Assembly (NCBI GenBank): GCA_937918935.1
Contig: CAKZSI010000077.1
Location: 1-64,000, forward strand
Direction of reading: 5' to 3'
Length of the DNA stretch: 64,000 nucleotides
Origin: an uncultured Chloroflexales bacterium
GTDB taxonomy: Bacteria > Chloroflexota > Chloroflexia > Chloroflexales > Chloroflexaceae
Position numbers and translations under genes: made by a program. The stretch's first letter is position 1, and the number at the start of each line of letters is the position of its first letter. The notes beneath the pieces are model-generated. The model did not search any database and was not told the DNA's origin. It was given only the letters and a program-made list of their open reading frames with translations. This document shows, in pieces, positions 36,005 to 53,618 of this stretch.

Positions 36005-36577
36005 TCAGGCCCGCTGCAGGGAAGAATACGTATCGGTTGATTGCTTGTGGTGGACTGCGCGATCGGGGGCACGTTTGCCGTTCGCACTGACCATCTCATG
36101 GGGGATGGCCGCGCCATTGCCGTTGAGCAGTTCGTTGATACCGCCAAGCAACTGGCACAACAGTTGCTCCAGCGCAACTACCTGATCGTTGGAAAAGGCG
36201 CGCAGCATGCGTTCCATATCCTCGCGACGGGCCTGCTCCACCCGGGCCAGTTGCGCCTCTCCCTGCGGCGTAAGCGTTACCTGGACCACCCGGCGGTCGT
36301 CCAGGTCGCGTACCCGTCCCACCAGGTGCTCGGCGATCAGGCGGTCCACGATTCCTGTCAGCGTGCCTGCCGATTGCTGGGTGATCTCGGCCAGTTCGCT
36401 CATGCGGCAGGTGCCCGCGCTACGAATGGCAAAGAGCGTAACCATTTGCGGCAGGGTGAGATCGATGTCAGGACGACTCAGGGTTTGGAGCAACTGCTTG
36501 TGGCTCTGCCAGATGAGTTGGCGGATGAGCTCATCGATGGCGGCGATGTGTTGGGAACGGTCGTCGTTAGTTTCCAT
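36005..36577 (-). CDS. MarR-family transcriptional regulator
   Basis: A 190-residue winged-helix regulator: LTLPQMVTLFAIRSAGTCRM, SELAEITQQSAGTLTGIVDR (recognition helix), DDRRVVQVTLTPQG (wing) and a long C-terminal dimerisation helix followed by a polar tail rich in Lys, Arg, His and Ser. GAGGG precedes the ATG. It has its own good promoter at 36672-36700, with an AT-rich leader containing TTGCAA and AAATATTT (36644-36657) that may be its own operator, since most MarR proteins autoregulate. The likely target beyond itself is not evident; the divergent gene is rpoB. Confidence 0.9.
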   Translation of the reverse strand: METNDDRSQHIAAIDELIRQLIWQSHKQLLQTLSRPDIDLTLPQMVTLFAIRSAGTCRMSELAEITQQSAGTLTGIVDRLIAEHLVGRVRDLDDRRVVQVTLTPQGEAQLARVEQARREDMERMLRAFSNDQVVALEQLLCQLLGGINELLNGNGAAIPHEMVSANGKRAPDRAVHHKQSTDTYSSLQRA

Positions 36578-36671
36578 AGGACCCTCTGCACCCAGGTGGC
36601 CGGTGCGGGGCGCGGACGGCGCGCCGTCGGTCCCTGAATTATTCTTGCAACAAATATTTAAATCCTCCTGT

Positions 36672-36700
36672 ATTTTACCCTAATAGCAACGCCATGTCAA
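36672..36700 (-). promoter_or_regulatory. marR promoter
   Basis: Minus-strand TTGACA (36700-36695), 17-bp spacer, TAAAAT (36677-36672). About 88 nt of leader follow to the ATG at 36577. Confidence 0.75.
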
Positions 36701-36943
36701 TATCTTGCACAGAATGCACCATGATTTTGCAAAGTGCCCGCCTTGTGGAGCTGATGCGGCGTTCGCCTCCGGCGGCGGGGGTCTGGAGCGACTGCGCCCC
36801 CCGACAAGGAGTAAAACCCGGAGTTTGGGGTTGGCTGCGATTGCATCGGTTCCAGCCCGCCCTGCTATTCCTCCCCCTCGCGGCGCATCTTGTGGTACAA
36901 TACAGGTGCCTGTGCGCTGGTTCCACCTCGTGCATGGTTGGTG

Positions 36944-36972
36944 TTGACAAAATCCCCCGCAGATGGTATCAT
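36944..36972 (+). promoter_or_regulatory. rpoB promoter
   Basis: TTGACA (36944-36949), 17-bp spacer, TATCAT (36967-36972), divergent from the marR promoter. A second -10-like TACAAT lies upstream at 36898-36903. Confidence 0.72.
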
Positions 36973-37260
36973 TTTCTGTCGCGATTGTTCAATCAGGGTG
37001 TGCCTCTCCAGGGTGGCGGATGCGCACTCCCTGTAGGACTAGACTATTATTGACCATTTTTGTTTGTCCACCACGCGCTGCGCCCGACGGCGCGCACCGC
37101 TAATTTGCCTGCTCCTGTCGCGCCAGTTCCGAGACTATCCCCCGGTTGGGACGTCTTTGGGACCGGCTATTCTGCTTTTTACCCACGGCCGTCCACAGCG
37201 TCCCCAGCAGTACGCTGTCGCCCAATGATCGCCCGCCAACGATTGATGAATGAGGTGAGT
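36973..37260 (+). other. Long untranslated leader of rpoB
   Basis: About 280 nt separate the promoter from the rpoB ATG. The rpoB frame is open from 37060 but that upstream part (His/Arg/Pro-rich) has no RpoB similarity. No ribosomal-protein genes or clear attenuator hairpin with a T-run were seen; ACCATTTTTGTTTGTCC near 37056-37072 is the only T-rich patch. Confidence 0.4.
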
Positions 37261-40947
<3,687 letters not shown>

Positions 40948-40950
40948 TAA

Positions 40951-41090
40951 TGGGGACCTCGGTTTCCCCATGCCTCTGCCGCATCAAGGAGGGTTTGGAA
41001 GGGGCGCAACCTTCCAAACCCTCTCCTGACGTGAACGTAAGATCGTCTGGGAGGGCCGTGCCTTTCCAGGAAAGCTTCGTGGCACCATCA
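40951..41090. repeat. Dispersed repeats within the rpoB-rpoC gap
   Basis: A palindrome TGGGGACCTCGGTTTCCCCA (40951-40970) is followed by a perfect 14-bp hairpin, GAGGGTTTGGAAGG (40989-41002) with 41010-41023, and a GGGAGGGC...GCCTTTCC remnant. None ends in a T-run. They lie inside what is normally one operon. Confidence 0.65.
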
Positions 41091-41143
41091 CCGAGGCGCT
41101 GCACGCGCTTTGCGGCGTACCCGCCGCCAGAGGAGTGAGCCCA

Positions 41144-45754
<4,611 letters not shown>

Positions 45755-45861
45755 CCCTGGCTTTTCGTCCGGGGCGTGGGGAACCCGGCCTTGCCCAGGC
45801 TCCCCGACCGGCGTTGGAGCACTGGAGGCCCTGCCCGCAGCAGGGCCTCCGGCACATAGGG

Positions 45862-45867
45862 TATAAT
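45862..45867 (+). promoter_or_regulatory. -10 box of the membrane-protein gene
   Basis: TATAAT ends 7 nt before the ATG at 45875, so transcription would start at or next to the start codon. No -35 is clear. Confidence 0.5.
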
Positions 45868-45874
45868 CGCCTGT

Positions 45875-47962
45875 ATGGGCACGCCAAAGATCGCACAGCC
45901 CCGAGCCGCCGCCCGATCCACCGGCAACGCCGTCCTGGCATGGCTGCGCGCCGAGGCCCTCGGTCTCGTTCATCCGTACCTGGGCGCCGTCCTCGCGGCG
46001 CTGGCCCTCGTCTTTTTCCTCGTTCCCCACTTGCCGTTCCACTACCGCATTGACGCCGGTCATGAAGAGGGCGTTGGCAGTGACCTGCCCTTCTTGCGCA
46101 GCTTCAATGGCGCCGAGCACGGCGACTATGGCACCTTCCGCTGGACGGCCGGGGAGTCCAGTATCCTGCTGCCGGGCGTGGGGCGGCGCGCGCTCCTGGT
46201 GTCGCTGACGCTGCTGCCAGGCTCGGCCACGCCGGGGCCGCAAGAGGTGACCGTTTTCGCGGGCGACCGGGCACTGGCGACGCTGCCCTTGCGTCCTGCG
46301 GGGGGCCGCTACTGGCTGATCGCGCCTCCGGCAACCCAGGATGACGGTTCGCTTGATCTAACCCTCTACAGCTCGACCTTCAGCCCGCCGGACGATCCCC
46401 GACGCCTCGGCGTGCCGCTCGCCCTGGTTACGGTCACGGCGCTGCCGGCGGGCCTGATCGCTCCCGCCTGGGCGCCGTCAGGCATCTGGCTTGGCGCCAC
46501 GGCGCTGGCCTGGATGAGCGCCCGGCATGCCCTGGGAGCGCCGTACCCGCTGCCCGACCGTGCGGGTAGGACGCGGCCCGTCCACACCTACCTGGCCGTA
46601 GGCTTACTGGCCGGGCTGCTGGCCCTGGCGGCGCTGCTCGACCCGCCGCGCTGGGCCTTCGGGGCCGGGGCGGCACTGATCGCCTGCGCCCTGGCCTACC
46701 CCCTTGCGGTTGCCGCGCGACGCGCCTTACCGGCCCTGGCGGCGCGGCTAAACGTGCCCCTGGAGGCGTTCAGCCTGAACTGGCTGACGTTTTTTATCGT
46801 GCTGAGCTTCGCCTTGCGCTACGGCGGGCGGCTGTACCCCGACAGCATGCACGGCGATATCGGCTTCCATCATAATCGCTTCAACGATATGGTCTGGGGG
46901 CTGATCTTCATCGTCTCCAAGAACCGGGGGGTTGACTTTCCGTACCCGCCCGGCCCCTACGCCATCGTCGCGCCACTGACCCTGATCGGACTGCATCCGC
47001 GCGTGCTGCTGCAACTCGGCGCCGCGCTCGTTGATGCGTTAAGCGCCGCAGTGATCTACGCCATCGCCGCTCGCGTCACTGCACAACGTGTGGCGCTCCT
47101 GGCGGCGGGGATCTACATCTTCACCGCCGCCACGTTCATGACCACCTGGTGGGCCTTTATGACCCACATCTACACCCAGTTCTTCCATCTGCTGCTGATC
47201 GCCAACCTGGCGCTGGCGTTCAGCGCCTGGCAAAACAATGCGCCGGACGCGCGGCGCTGGTGGACCCTGGGCGTGGGCCTGCTGTTGAGCATGGTCTTTC
47301 TCGGCCACTTTGGCTTTTTCATCAACACCACCCTCCTGGTCACAGGGCTGACGCTGGCGATCTGGGCCTCAAGCCGGCGCAACACCTGGGCGCGGCGCGC
47401 GCGCTGGCCCCTGACGCTGGCGGTCGCCGGTGCTGGCGCCCTGGCGCTCATCTTCTTCTACAGCGCCTACGTGCCGATGTTTCTGCATCAATTCCAGACT
47501 GCTCGCGAGGGAGGGTTGAACGCTGTGGCGGGGCGTGAGCCGGCGAACCGGGCGCTGATGTGGCAAAACCTGTGGCGCAACGGCTTCGTCATCCACTTTG
47601 GCCTCTTTCCGCCTGTGCTCATGCCCTGGGGTATCTGGCGGCTCTGGCGCGCCGCGCGGGCCGACGCGTCCGGCGCGGGCCCGCAACGAGCGGTGCTCTG
47701 GCTGGCCCTCAGCAGCCTCGCCGTGGCCCTGGTCTTCGCCGTGTTCCCATTCGTGGCTGGCGTGACCAACAGTCCCCGCTGGCTGATGTTCATCGCCTGG
47801 GTAGTGGCGCTGGGCGCGGCGCTGGCTGTCGAGGCTCTCTGGCGTCGCGGGTGGTGGGCGCGCCTGCTGGTCACGTTGATGGGCGCCTTCACCCTGGCCA
47901 ACACCGCCTGGTTCTGGATCGCCCCCATGCTGTGGCGCGTCCGTCCGCCGGAGCCGTTTTGA
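45875..47962 (+). CDS. Multispanning membrane protein, glycosyltransferase-C-like, function unknown
   Basis: A 695-residue protein with about 12 hydrophobic segments: one near residues 35-55, an external region of ~130 residues (60-175, beta-rich, DAGHEEGVGSDL), then dense helices from ~190 to the end. The first external loop after helix 1 and short acidic stretches such as YPDSMHGDIGFHHNRFND resemble GT-C glycosyltransferases that use lipid-linked sugars, but I could not identify a definite family. Position after rpoC is probably independent transcription: TATAAT lies only 7 nt before the ATG with no ribosome site. An AsnC-type gene follows 71 bp downstream. Confidence 0.65.
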   Translation: MGTPKIAQPRAAARSTGNAVLAWLRAEALGLVHPYLGAVLAALALVFFLVPHLPFHYRIDAGHEEGVGSDLPFLRSFNGAEHGDYGTFRWTAGESSILLPGVGRRALLVSLTLLPGSATPGPQEVTVFAGDRALATLPLRPAGGRYWLIAPPATQDDGSLDLTLYSSTFSPPDDPRRLGVPLALVTVTALPAGLIAPAWAPSGIWLGATALAWMSARHALGAPYPLPDRAGRTRPVHTYLAVGLLAGLLALAALLDPPRWAFGAGAALIACALAYPLAVAARRALPALAARLNVPLEAFSLNWLTFFIVLSFALRYGGRLYPDSMHGDIGFHHNRFNDMVWGLIFIVSKNRGVDFPYPPGPYAIVAPLTLIGLHPRVLLQLGAALVDALSAAVIYAIAARVTAQRVALLAAGIYIFTAATFMTTWWAFMTHIYTQFFHLLLIANLALAFSAWQNNAPDARRWWTLGVGLLLSMVFLGHFGFFINTTLLVTGLTLAIWASSRRNTWARRARWPLTLAVAGAGALALIFFYSAYVPMFLHQFQTAREGGLNAVAGREPANRALMWQNLWRNGFVIHFGLFPPVLMPWGIWRLWRAARADASGAGPQRAVLWLALSSLAVALVFAVFPFVAGVTNSPRWLMFIAWVVALGAALAVEALWRRGWWARLLVTLMGAFTLANTAWFWIAPMLWRVRPPEPF

Positions 47963-48033
47963 TCGCGTGCGGAGGAGGCTTCCCTCCGCGCCTCCTCCCG
48001 GAGGTTCGGGGGGCACACAGAGCGAGGAACCCT

Positions 48034-48312
48034 ATGGTCACCGCATTTGTCATGATCCACTGCGAAGCGCAACGCATCAGCGACGTAGCGCAGGCCGTGG
48101 CGGAACTGCCGCACGTCGCCGAGGTGTACTCCGTAACCGGGGACGTGGACATCATCGCCGTCTTGCGCGTTACGGCCTACGAATCGCTTGACGAGGCCGT
48201 GCCCGGGGGGATCGCCCGCATCCCCGGCGTCACCAGCACGCGCACGGTGCTGGCCTTCCGCCGTTTCGCCCGGCGTGATCTCGAGGCGGGCTATGACATT
48301 GGTCTGTCATAG
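48034..48312 (+). CDS. Stand-alone Lrp/AsnC ligand-binding (RAM) domain protein
   Basis: A 92-residue protein equal to the C-terminal effector domain of Lrp/AsnC regulators, without the DNA-binding part: TAFVMIHCEAQRISDVAQAV, VAEVYSVTGDVDIIAVLRV, IPGVTSTRTVLAFR. Such single-domain proteins form ring oligomers that bind amino acids. GAGGA lies 6 nt before the ATG. The frame is open further upstream, overlapping the membrane-protein gene in another frame, but there is no start signal there. It precedes ssb, which has its own promoter. Its partner regulator is not in the window. Confidence 0.85.
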   Translation: MVTAFVMIHCEAQRISDVAQAVAELPHVAEVYSVTGDVDIIAVLRVTAYESLDEAVPGGIARIPGVTSTRTVLAFRRFARRDLEAGYDIGLS

Positions 48313-48400
48313 CTGTGAACGCAGCTTCCCTGGAGGAGAGGTTCAGAGGGGCTGAGCACGCCGCATCCTCCGCGGAGACGCAGTCTCATTGTCACCCCTC

Positions 48401-48429
48401 TTGACGCGCACATGTTTTCGTGTTATAGT
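48401..48429 (+). promoter_or_regulatory. ssb promoter
   Basis: TTGACG (48401-48406), 17-bp spacer, TATAGT (48424-48429), about 75 nt before the start codon. Confidence 0.72.
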
Positions 48430-48506
48430 TGCGAACACCAGTTCGATTCACTCGGTCGATCGGTACGTGTCGGGGCGAGTGTCTACGTGTCACGAGGAGG
48501 TCACCC

Positions 48507-49046
48507 ATGGCGAAGGATCTGAACAAGGTACAGCTCACCGGTCATCTCGGCGCCGATCCGGAGATGCGCTACACGGCGCAGGGCAGCGCAGTCACGACGT
48601 TCCGCGTCGCCAGCAACCGCACCTGGAAGGATCGCGACGGCGGCGCCCACGAGGATACGGAGTGGTTCCGCATCGTCGCGTGGGATAAACTCGGGGAGAT
48701 CTGCAATACCTACCTCACCAAAGGCACCCGCGTCTATGTCGAGGGTCGCCTGCAAACGCGCAAGTGGACCGACCGGGACGGTCAGGACCGCTACACGACC
48801 GAGGTGGTGGCCCAGGACATGATCATCCTCTCCAGCCGCAGTGAGCGTGGCGTCGCGCCCGATGCGCTTGCCGAGGTCGAGGAGCCGGAAGAGGTCTCCT
48901 CACCACCTGCCTCGTCGCGCCGTGCCCCCGCCGCCCCCGGTGGTGCGGTTGAGCGCCCCTCGGGCGCCTCCTCGCGCGCTCCGGCGCGCCCCGCTGCCCG
49001 CAATCAGCCCCAGCCAATCGAGAGCGACGACGATATTCCGTTTTGA
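48507..49046 (+). CDS. ssb: Single-stranded DNA-binding protein
   Basis: A 179-residue SSB. The OB-fold occupies residues ~5-112 (NKVQLTGHLGADPEMRYT, TFRVASNRTWKD, TEWFRIVAWDKLGEIC, KGTRVYVEGRLQTRKWTD). A Pro/Ala/Ser/Arg-rich flexible tail ends in the acidic tip DDDIPF that recruits replication and repair proteins. GAGGAGG is 7 nt upstream of the ATG. Length and tail are typical. Confidence 0.96.
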   Translation: MAKDLNKVQLTGHLGADPEMRYTAQGSAVTTFRVASNRTWKDRDGGAHEDTEWFRIVAWDKLGEICNTYLTKGTRVYVEGRLQTRKWTDRDGQDRYTTEVVAQDMIILSSRSERGVAPDALAEVEEPEEVSSPPASSRRAPAAPGGAVERPSGASSRAPARPAARNQPQPIESDDDIPF

Positions 49047-49149
49047 GACCCGGTTTCGCCGCGCGGCCCGTCGCGTACCCGTCTGGGGGAAGGATGTGAG
49101 GAGGCCACGCATCCCCGCATCCTTCCTCTCCGGCAGGCGGTCGTGTAAG

Positions 49150-49187
49150 TGGGAGAGGTCGAGAGGGCATAGCCCTCCCTGTGTAAC
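49150..49187. repeat. Dispersed hairpin between ssb and ilvE
   Basis: GAGAGGGCATAGCCCTCCC shares AGGGnATAGCCCTCCC with the copy inside the nrdJ intron (9260-9275). It lies between convergent genes and could terminate them. Confidence 0.55.
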
Positions 49188-50117
49188 TCACTTCTCATAC
49201 ACCGGCGTGCACCACTGGCGGTACGCCGGAAGCTGCCCCCGCACCACCTGGGCATAGCGGCGCGCCAGTTCGCTGCCGATCGGCCCCGCCTGGCCATTGC
49301 CGATCATGCGCCGGTCAATCTCGACGATCGGCTTGATCTCGACCCCTGTTCCACAGAAGAAGGCCTCATCAGCGACGTACAGTTCGGTACGGTCAATCGG
49401 TCGCTCCACCACGCTCAGGCCCAGTTCGTCGCGGGCCAGTTGCGCCACCACCTGCCGCGTAATGCCCTCCAGCACGTCGCTTGTCAGCGGCGGGGTGATC
49501 AGCGCGCCGCCGCGCACGATGAACAGGTTCGCTGCGCTGGCCTCGGACACCTGCCCGTCACCGCCAAGCACAATCGCCTCGTCGTAGCCGTTGAGCAGCG
49601 CCTCGGTTTTCGCCAGCGCCGAGTTGAGGTACGCTCCGCAGGCCTTGGCCCGCGAGGGGATGATATTGTCGTCGATCCGCCGCCACGAGGAAATGCACGC
49701 CCGCACCGTCGGGTTGGCGATGTACTGGCCGAAGCCAACCGCGAAGAGCGTAAAGGCATCGGTCAGACCGTTCATCTGCACCGCGATCGCCGGGTCGCTC
49801 TTGTACACCAATGGGCGAATGTACACATCCTCGCGAAACCCCTCACGGCGGAGCAGTTCGATACAGATCGCGCACAGTTCGTCTACGCTGTAGGGCAGGC
49901 GCATATACAGGATGTGGCAGGAGCGCCGCAGACGTTCCATATGAGCGCGCAGTTGAAAGACCAGCAACTGCTCCTCTTCCGGAACCCAGTAGCCGCGAAT
50001 GCCCTCGAAACAACCCGTGCCGTAGTTCAGCGCGTTCGTCATCACGCTGACGGTGGCCTGCTCGATGGGGACGATCGCGCCATTGAAAAAGGCATAGCGG
50101 TTGTTTGGTGCAGGCAT
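49188..50117 (-). CDS. ilvE: Branched-chain amino-acid aminotransferase
   Basis: A 309-residue fold-type IV PLP enzyme transferring amino groups to the 2-oxo acids of Ile, Leu and Val. Motifs: ALNYGTGCFEGIRGYW, the PLP lysine in SRAKACGAYLNSALAKTEA (YLNS-LAK context), EASAANLFIVRGG, LEGITRQVV and FCGTGVEIKPI. AAGGAG lies 6 nt upstream of the ATG. It stands alone, convergent with ssb. A D-amino-acid transaminase or aminodeoxychorismate lyase is less likely given length and the GTGVEI motif. Confidence 0.93.
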   Translation of the reverse strand: MPAPNNRYAFFNGAIVPIEQATVSVMTNALNYGTGCFEGIRGYWVPEEEQLLVFQLRAHMERLRRSCHILYMRLPYSVDELCAICIELLRREGFREDVYIRPLVYKSDPAIAVQMNGLTDAFTLFAVGFGQYIANPTVRACISSWRRIDDNIIPSRAKACGAYLNSALAKTEALLNGYDEAIVLGGDGQVSEASAANLFIVRGGALITPPLTSDVLEGITRQVVAQLARDELGLSVVERPIDRTELYVADEAFFCGTGVEIKPIVEIDRRMIGNGQAGPIGSELARRYAQVVRGQLPAYRQWCTPVYEK

Positions 50118-50207
50118 GGCTGGCTCCTTCTCAGGTACGTTATGTTTCGGACCTACGCGTTCGGTGTAACCGTTGTTTTACAGCCTCTCATACCTGGTCT
50201 GTAGAGG

Positions 50208-50286
50208 GGTAGAGGTGTGGAGGTGAAGGCCAGATGGGCACACAAGGTTGAATCATCACTTCACACCTCTACACCTCCTTACCTCC
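50208..50286. repeat. Inverted-arm element, copy C
   Basis: Left arm GGTAGAGGTGTGGAGGTGAAG (start 50208) and right arm CTTCACACCTCTACACCTCC (50259-50278) are near-perfect inverted repeats around ~30 bp. It lies in the 250-bp gap between the MFS gene end and the ilvE start; nothing else was seen in that gap. Confidence 0.7.
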
Positions 50287-50369
50287 GCATTGTGTGAAGT
50301 TGCAGCGCCGGCACGTAACTCGGTCCGGCCCGTCGGGCAGGTTTGAACCAGGTCATACATCGGCCCCCA

Positions 50370-51599
50370 CTACGGCTGCTTCGGCGGGGTAGCGATGACC
50401 AGGTGCGCAGTCGTGCGGCGGCGTTGGAGGCGCTCGGCGAGCATCGCCAGGCCGATGGCGCTGCCCAGACCCAGCAGGGCAAGGGTGAGCCACGGCAGGG
50501 CCGGCTGGCCCACCCGCCGCGCCGCGTCGGTCAGTGCGCCCCCCGCCAGGTTACCGAGCGCGCCCCCGAAAGCCAGCGCCAGGGCATTGACCCCAAAGTA
50601 CGACCCCAGAGCGCGGGGGTCGGCCAGCGACGCCGTGATGCTCTGCTGGGTCGGGGTGGCCAGGATCGAGCCGAGGGTAAAGATGGCCACACATGCCAGC
50701 AGGAAGCCGATGTTGCCGGCAGCCGCTACCGCGCCCAGCCCCAACGCCATCAGCGCCTTGCCGATGATCATGATCGGCAAGGGGCGCAGAAAACGTTCGG
50801 CCCAGCGAAACACCGGGTATTGGAACAACACCGTCATACCGGCGTTGAGGGCGTACACCACGCCCACCGCCTCGGAGTTGCCCGTGAGCTGTTCGGCCGC
50901 CAGGGGCAGGCTCAGGGTGATCTGCACCCACATGAACCAGTATCCCATCGTCAGGGCGGTAAAAACCAGAAAGGTGTGATCACGCCACACCAGGTTCAGC
51001 CCCGAACCCGGTGAGAGGTGCTCGGCGGCCACGCGGATGGGGGGGAGTAGCCACAGGACAATCAGAAAGACCAGACCAAAACAGGCCGCCGCGCCCAGCG
51101 CTACCGCCTGGAAGTTGAGCCGCAGCAACAGCGCCCCCGCCAGCGGGCCGAGGGTCATGCCCAGACCGCTGATGACGCCAGTGATCGAATAGAAACGGGC
51201 CCGCTCCTCTTCGCGCGTCAGCGCGGCGACCGCCGCCCGGCTCGGCGCCTCAAACAGCGCGCCACCGAGGGCCGAGAGGATCATGGCGACGAAGAGCAAT
51301 CCCGGTGAGTTTGCCCAGGCCAGGCTGATGAAACCCACTGCCCGTACCAGCACGCCCGCGCCGATCAGCCCCCGTACCCCGAAGTGATCCGCCAGCACGC
51401 CCCCGACCAGCGTAAACCCCTGTTGCAGCAGTTGGCGCGTGGCCAGGGCCAGGCCCACCAGTGTCGCTGCAAAGCCCAGGTACCTGACGTAGTACACAGA
51501 CACCAGCGGAATGACCATGAAGAACCCCGCGTACATCAAGAAGGTTATCGCCATCAGGGCGATCAGCCCGCGCCGCCGGGCCGCAAGGGGCTTTTCCAT
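50370..51599 (-). CDS. Major facilitator superfamily transporter
   Basis: A 409-residue protein with 12 hydrophobic segments in two halves. The loop after the second helix, RQLLQQGFTLVGGVLADHFGVR, contains the MFS signature (G-x3-D-x2-G-R/V), and a related sequence occurs in the second half. The layout resembles proton-driven drug efflux proteins such as MdtH-like exporters. There is an upstream gap of ~210 bp shared with the divergent phosphoglucomutase gene. Substrate not predictable. Confidence 0.88.
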   Translation of the reverse strand: MEKPLAARRRGLIALMAITFLMYAGFFMVIPLVSVYYVRYLGFAATLVGLALATRQLLQQGFTLVGGVLADHFGVRGLIGAGVLVRAVGFISLAWANSPGLLFVAMILSALGGALFEAPSRAAVAALTREEERARFYSITGVISGLGMTLGPLAGALLLRLNFQAVALGAAACFGLVFLIVLWLLPPIRVAAEHLSPGSGLNLVWRDHTFLVFTALTMGYWFMWVQITLSLPLAAEQLTGNSEAVGVVYALNAGMTVLFQYPVFRWAERFLRPLPIMIIGKALMALGLGAVAAAGNIGFLLACVAIFTLGSILATPTQQSITASLADPRALGSYFGVNALALAFGGALGNLAGGALTDAARRVGQPALPWLTLALLGLGSAIGLAMLAERLQRRRTTAHLVIATPPKQP

Positions 51600-51812
51600 A
51601 CACGGGTGTCCACCGCATGTCGCTGATGCTTGACTGGTCCAACGTTGCTCTACTGTACCACATGTGTGTCAGACATGGTTTCGTTGGGCGGCCTTTCGCG
51701 CGGATCCTTGACGCGCGCGCTTCAGTATTGATCCCCACACCGAATCTCTGCGATAATAGGGCTGTCCTGCGCGTAATGATATCGGCGTGAAGCACCAGAA
51801 GGAGCCCCGCCT

Positions 51813-53465
51813 ATGGCAGCCCATCCGCTGGCCGGCCAGCCGGCCCCCCGTGAGTTGCTCGTCAACGTGCCGCGCCTCGTTTCGGCCTACTATACCCTCA
51901 CGCCCGATCCCGCCGTCGCGGAGCAGCAGGTGGCCTTTGGCACCTCGGGCCACCGTGGTTCGTCGTTGCAGCATTCCTTCAACGAGGAGCATATCCTGGC
52001 GATCTGCCAGGCCCTCTGTGAATGGCGGAGCGCCCAGCGCATCAGCGGGCCGCTCTACCTGGGCATGGACACCCACGCCCTCTCCGAGCCGGCGCTGGCG
52101 ACCGCAATCGAGGTCTTCGCCGCCAACGGCGTCGAACTCTGCGTGCAGACCGGTCTGGGCTACACCCCCACGCCGGCGGTTTCGCACGCCATTCTCACCT
52201 ACAACCGTGGTCGCCGCGAGGGTCTGGCCGACGGAGTGGTGATTACCCCCTCGCACAACCCCCCTGACGATGGCGGCTTCAAGTACAATCCGCCCTCGGG
52301 CGGCCCCGCCGACACCGGCACCACCCGCTGGGTGCAGGAGCGGGCTAACCAGTTGCTGCGCGATGGCCTTAAAGACGTCCGGCGCATACCCTTCACCCGA
52401 GCCATGGCCGCCGACACGACCCATATGCACGACTACGTTGGCCCCTACGTGGCCGATCTGGCCAACGTGATCGATATGGAAGCGATCCGCGCCGCCGGCC
52501 TGAAGCTCGGCGTGGACCCGATGGGCGGCGCCTCACTGCCCTACTGGGCGCCGATCGCCGAACGCTACGGCCTCGAGCTCACCGTGGTCAACCAGAGCAT
52601 TGACCCGACTTTCGCCTTCATGCGCGTGGACAAGGACGGCAAGATCCGCATGGACTGCTCCTCGCCCGCGGCCATGGCCGGGTTGATCGAACTGAAGGAC
52701 CGCTTCGACGTGGCCTTCGGCAACGACCCCGACGCCGACCGGCACGGGATCGTCACCCGCAGCGTCGGCCTGATGAACCCGAACCACTACCTGGCGGCGG
52801 CGATCTGGTACCTGTTCCAGCACCGCCCCGCCTGGCGCGCCGATGCCGCCATCGGCAAGACCCTGGTCTCCAGTTCGATGATTGACCGCGTCGCCGCGCA
52901 TCTGGGCCGCCCCCTCGCCGAGGTGCCAGTGGGCTTCAAGTGGTTCGTGGACGGCCTGGTGGACGGGTCCTACGGCTTTGGCGGGGAAGAGAGCGCCGGA
53001 GCCTCCTTCCTGCGCCGCGATGGCACGGTGTGGACCACCGACAAGGATGGGATCATTATGGATCTGCTGGCGGCCGAGATCACCGCGATGACGGGCCGTG
53101 ACCCCGGCGAGCATTACCGCGAACTGGAGGAACGCTTTGGCCGCTCGGTCTACGCCCGCAGCGACGTGCCGGCCACCCCGGCGCAGAAGGCCGTGCTGGG
53201 CAACCTCTCGCCCGAACTGCTAGCGGCCACCGAACTGGCCGGCGAGCCGATCATCGCCCGGCTCACCCGCGCTCCGGCCAACGACGCGCCCATCGGCGGC
53301 CTGAAGATCGTCACCGCCAACGGCTGGTTCGCGGCGCGCCCTTCGGGTACCGAGAACATCTACAAGGTCTACGCCGAGAGCTTCAAGGGCGAGGAGCACC
53401 TGGCCGCCATCCAGGCCGAGGCCCAGACGATCATCAATGCGGCGCTCCAGGAAGCGGGCATGTAA
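51813..53465 (+). CDS. pgm: Phosphoglucomutase (alpha-D-phosphohexomutase family)
   Basis: A 550-residue enzyme interconverting glucose-1-phosphate and glucose-6-phosphate. It has [13 protein letters not shown], the phosphoserine loop [20 protein letters not shown], the metal loop [12 protein letters not shown], the sugar-recognition [20 protein letters not shown] and the phosphate-binding [16 protein letters not shown]. Length and wording match the E. coli Pgm-type subfamily rather than phosphomannomutases. AAGGAG is 8 nt before the ATG. TAATAG-like words (GATAATAGGG near 51752) may mark its promoter. Confidence 0.95.
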   Translation: MAAHPLAGQPAPRELLVNVPRLVSAYYTLTPDPAVAEQQVAFGTSGHRGSSLQHSFNEEHILAICQALCEWRSAQRISGPLYLGMDTHALSEPALATAIEVFAANGVELCVQTGLGYTPTPAVSHAILTYNRGRREGLADGVVITPSHNPPDDGGFKYNPPSGGPADTGTTRWVQERANQLLRDGLKDVRRIPFTRAMAADTTHMHDYVGPYVADLANVIDMEAIRAAGLKLGVDPMGGASLPYWAPIAERYGLELTVVNQSIDPTFAFMRVDKDGKIRMDCSSPAAMAGLIELKDRFDVAFGNDPDADRHGIVTRSVGLMNPNHYLAAAIWYLFQHRPAWRADAAIGKTLVSSSMIDRVAAHLGRPLAEVPVGFKWFVDGLVDGSYGFGGEESAGASFLRRDGTVWTTDKDGIIMDLLAAEITAMTGRDPGEHYRELEERFGRSVYARSDVPATPAQKAVLGNLSPELLAATELAGEPIIARLTRAPANDAPIGGLKIVTANGWFAARPSGTENIYKVYAESFKGEEHLAAIQAEAQTIINAALQEAGM

Positions 53466-53507
53466 CGCCGCACCTTCGCCGGGCACCGGCGGGATGATAA
53501 AGATGTT

Positions 53508-53590
53508 CCTGGGGGGGCCGCACCCTCCCAGGCCCTCCCGGCGGGCGGGCAGGGTTTTCCCGGGAGGGAGCGGCCCTCCCGCCGGGGGCT
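53508..53590. repeat. Dispersed composite hairpins between pgm and the cyclase gene
   Basis: A hairpin CCTGGGGGG...CCCTCCCAGG (53508-53532) is followed by GGCCCTCCCGGCGGGCGGGC and a second perfect hairpin, CGGGAGGG (53561-53568) with CCCTCCCG (53574-53581). Same family as 12691-12757. Confidence 0.6.
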
Positions 53591-53618
53591 TATGTTGACT
53601 TCAGCGGAGGAAACGCCA

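Noticed and set aside
36694-37053. A gene between marR and rpoB on the plus strand
   Set aside because: It overlaps both promoters, has no ribosome site and shows no motif.
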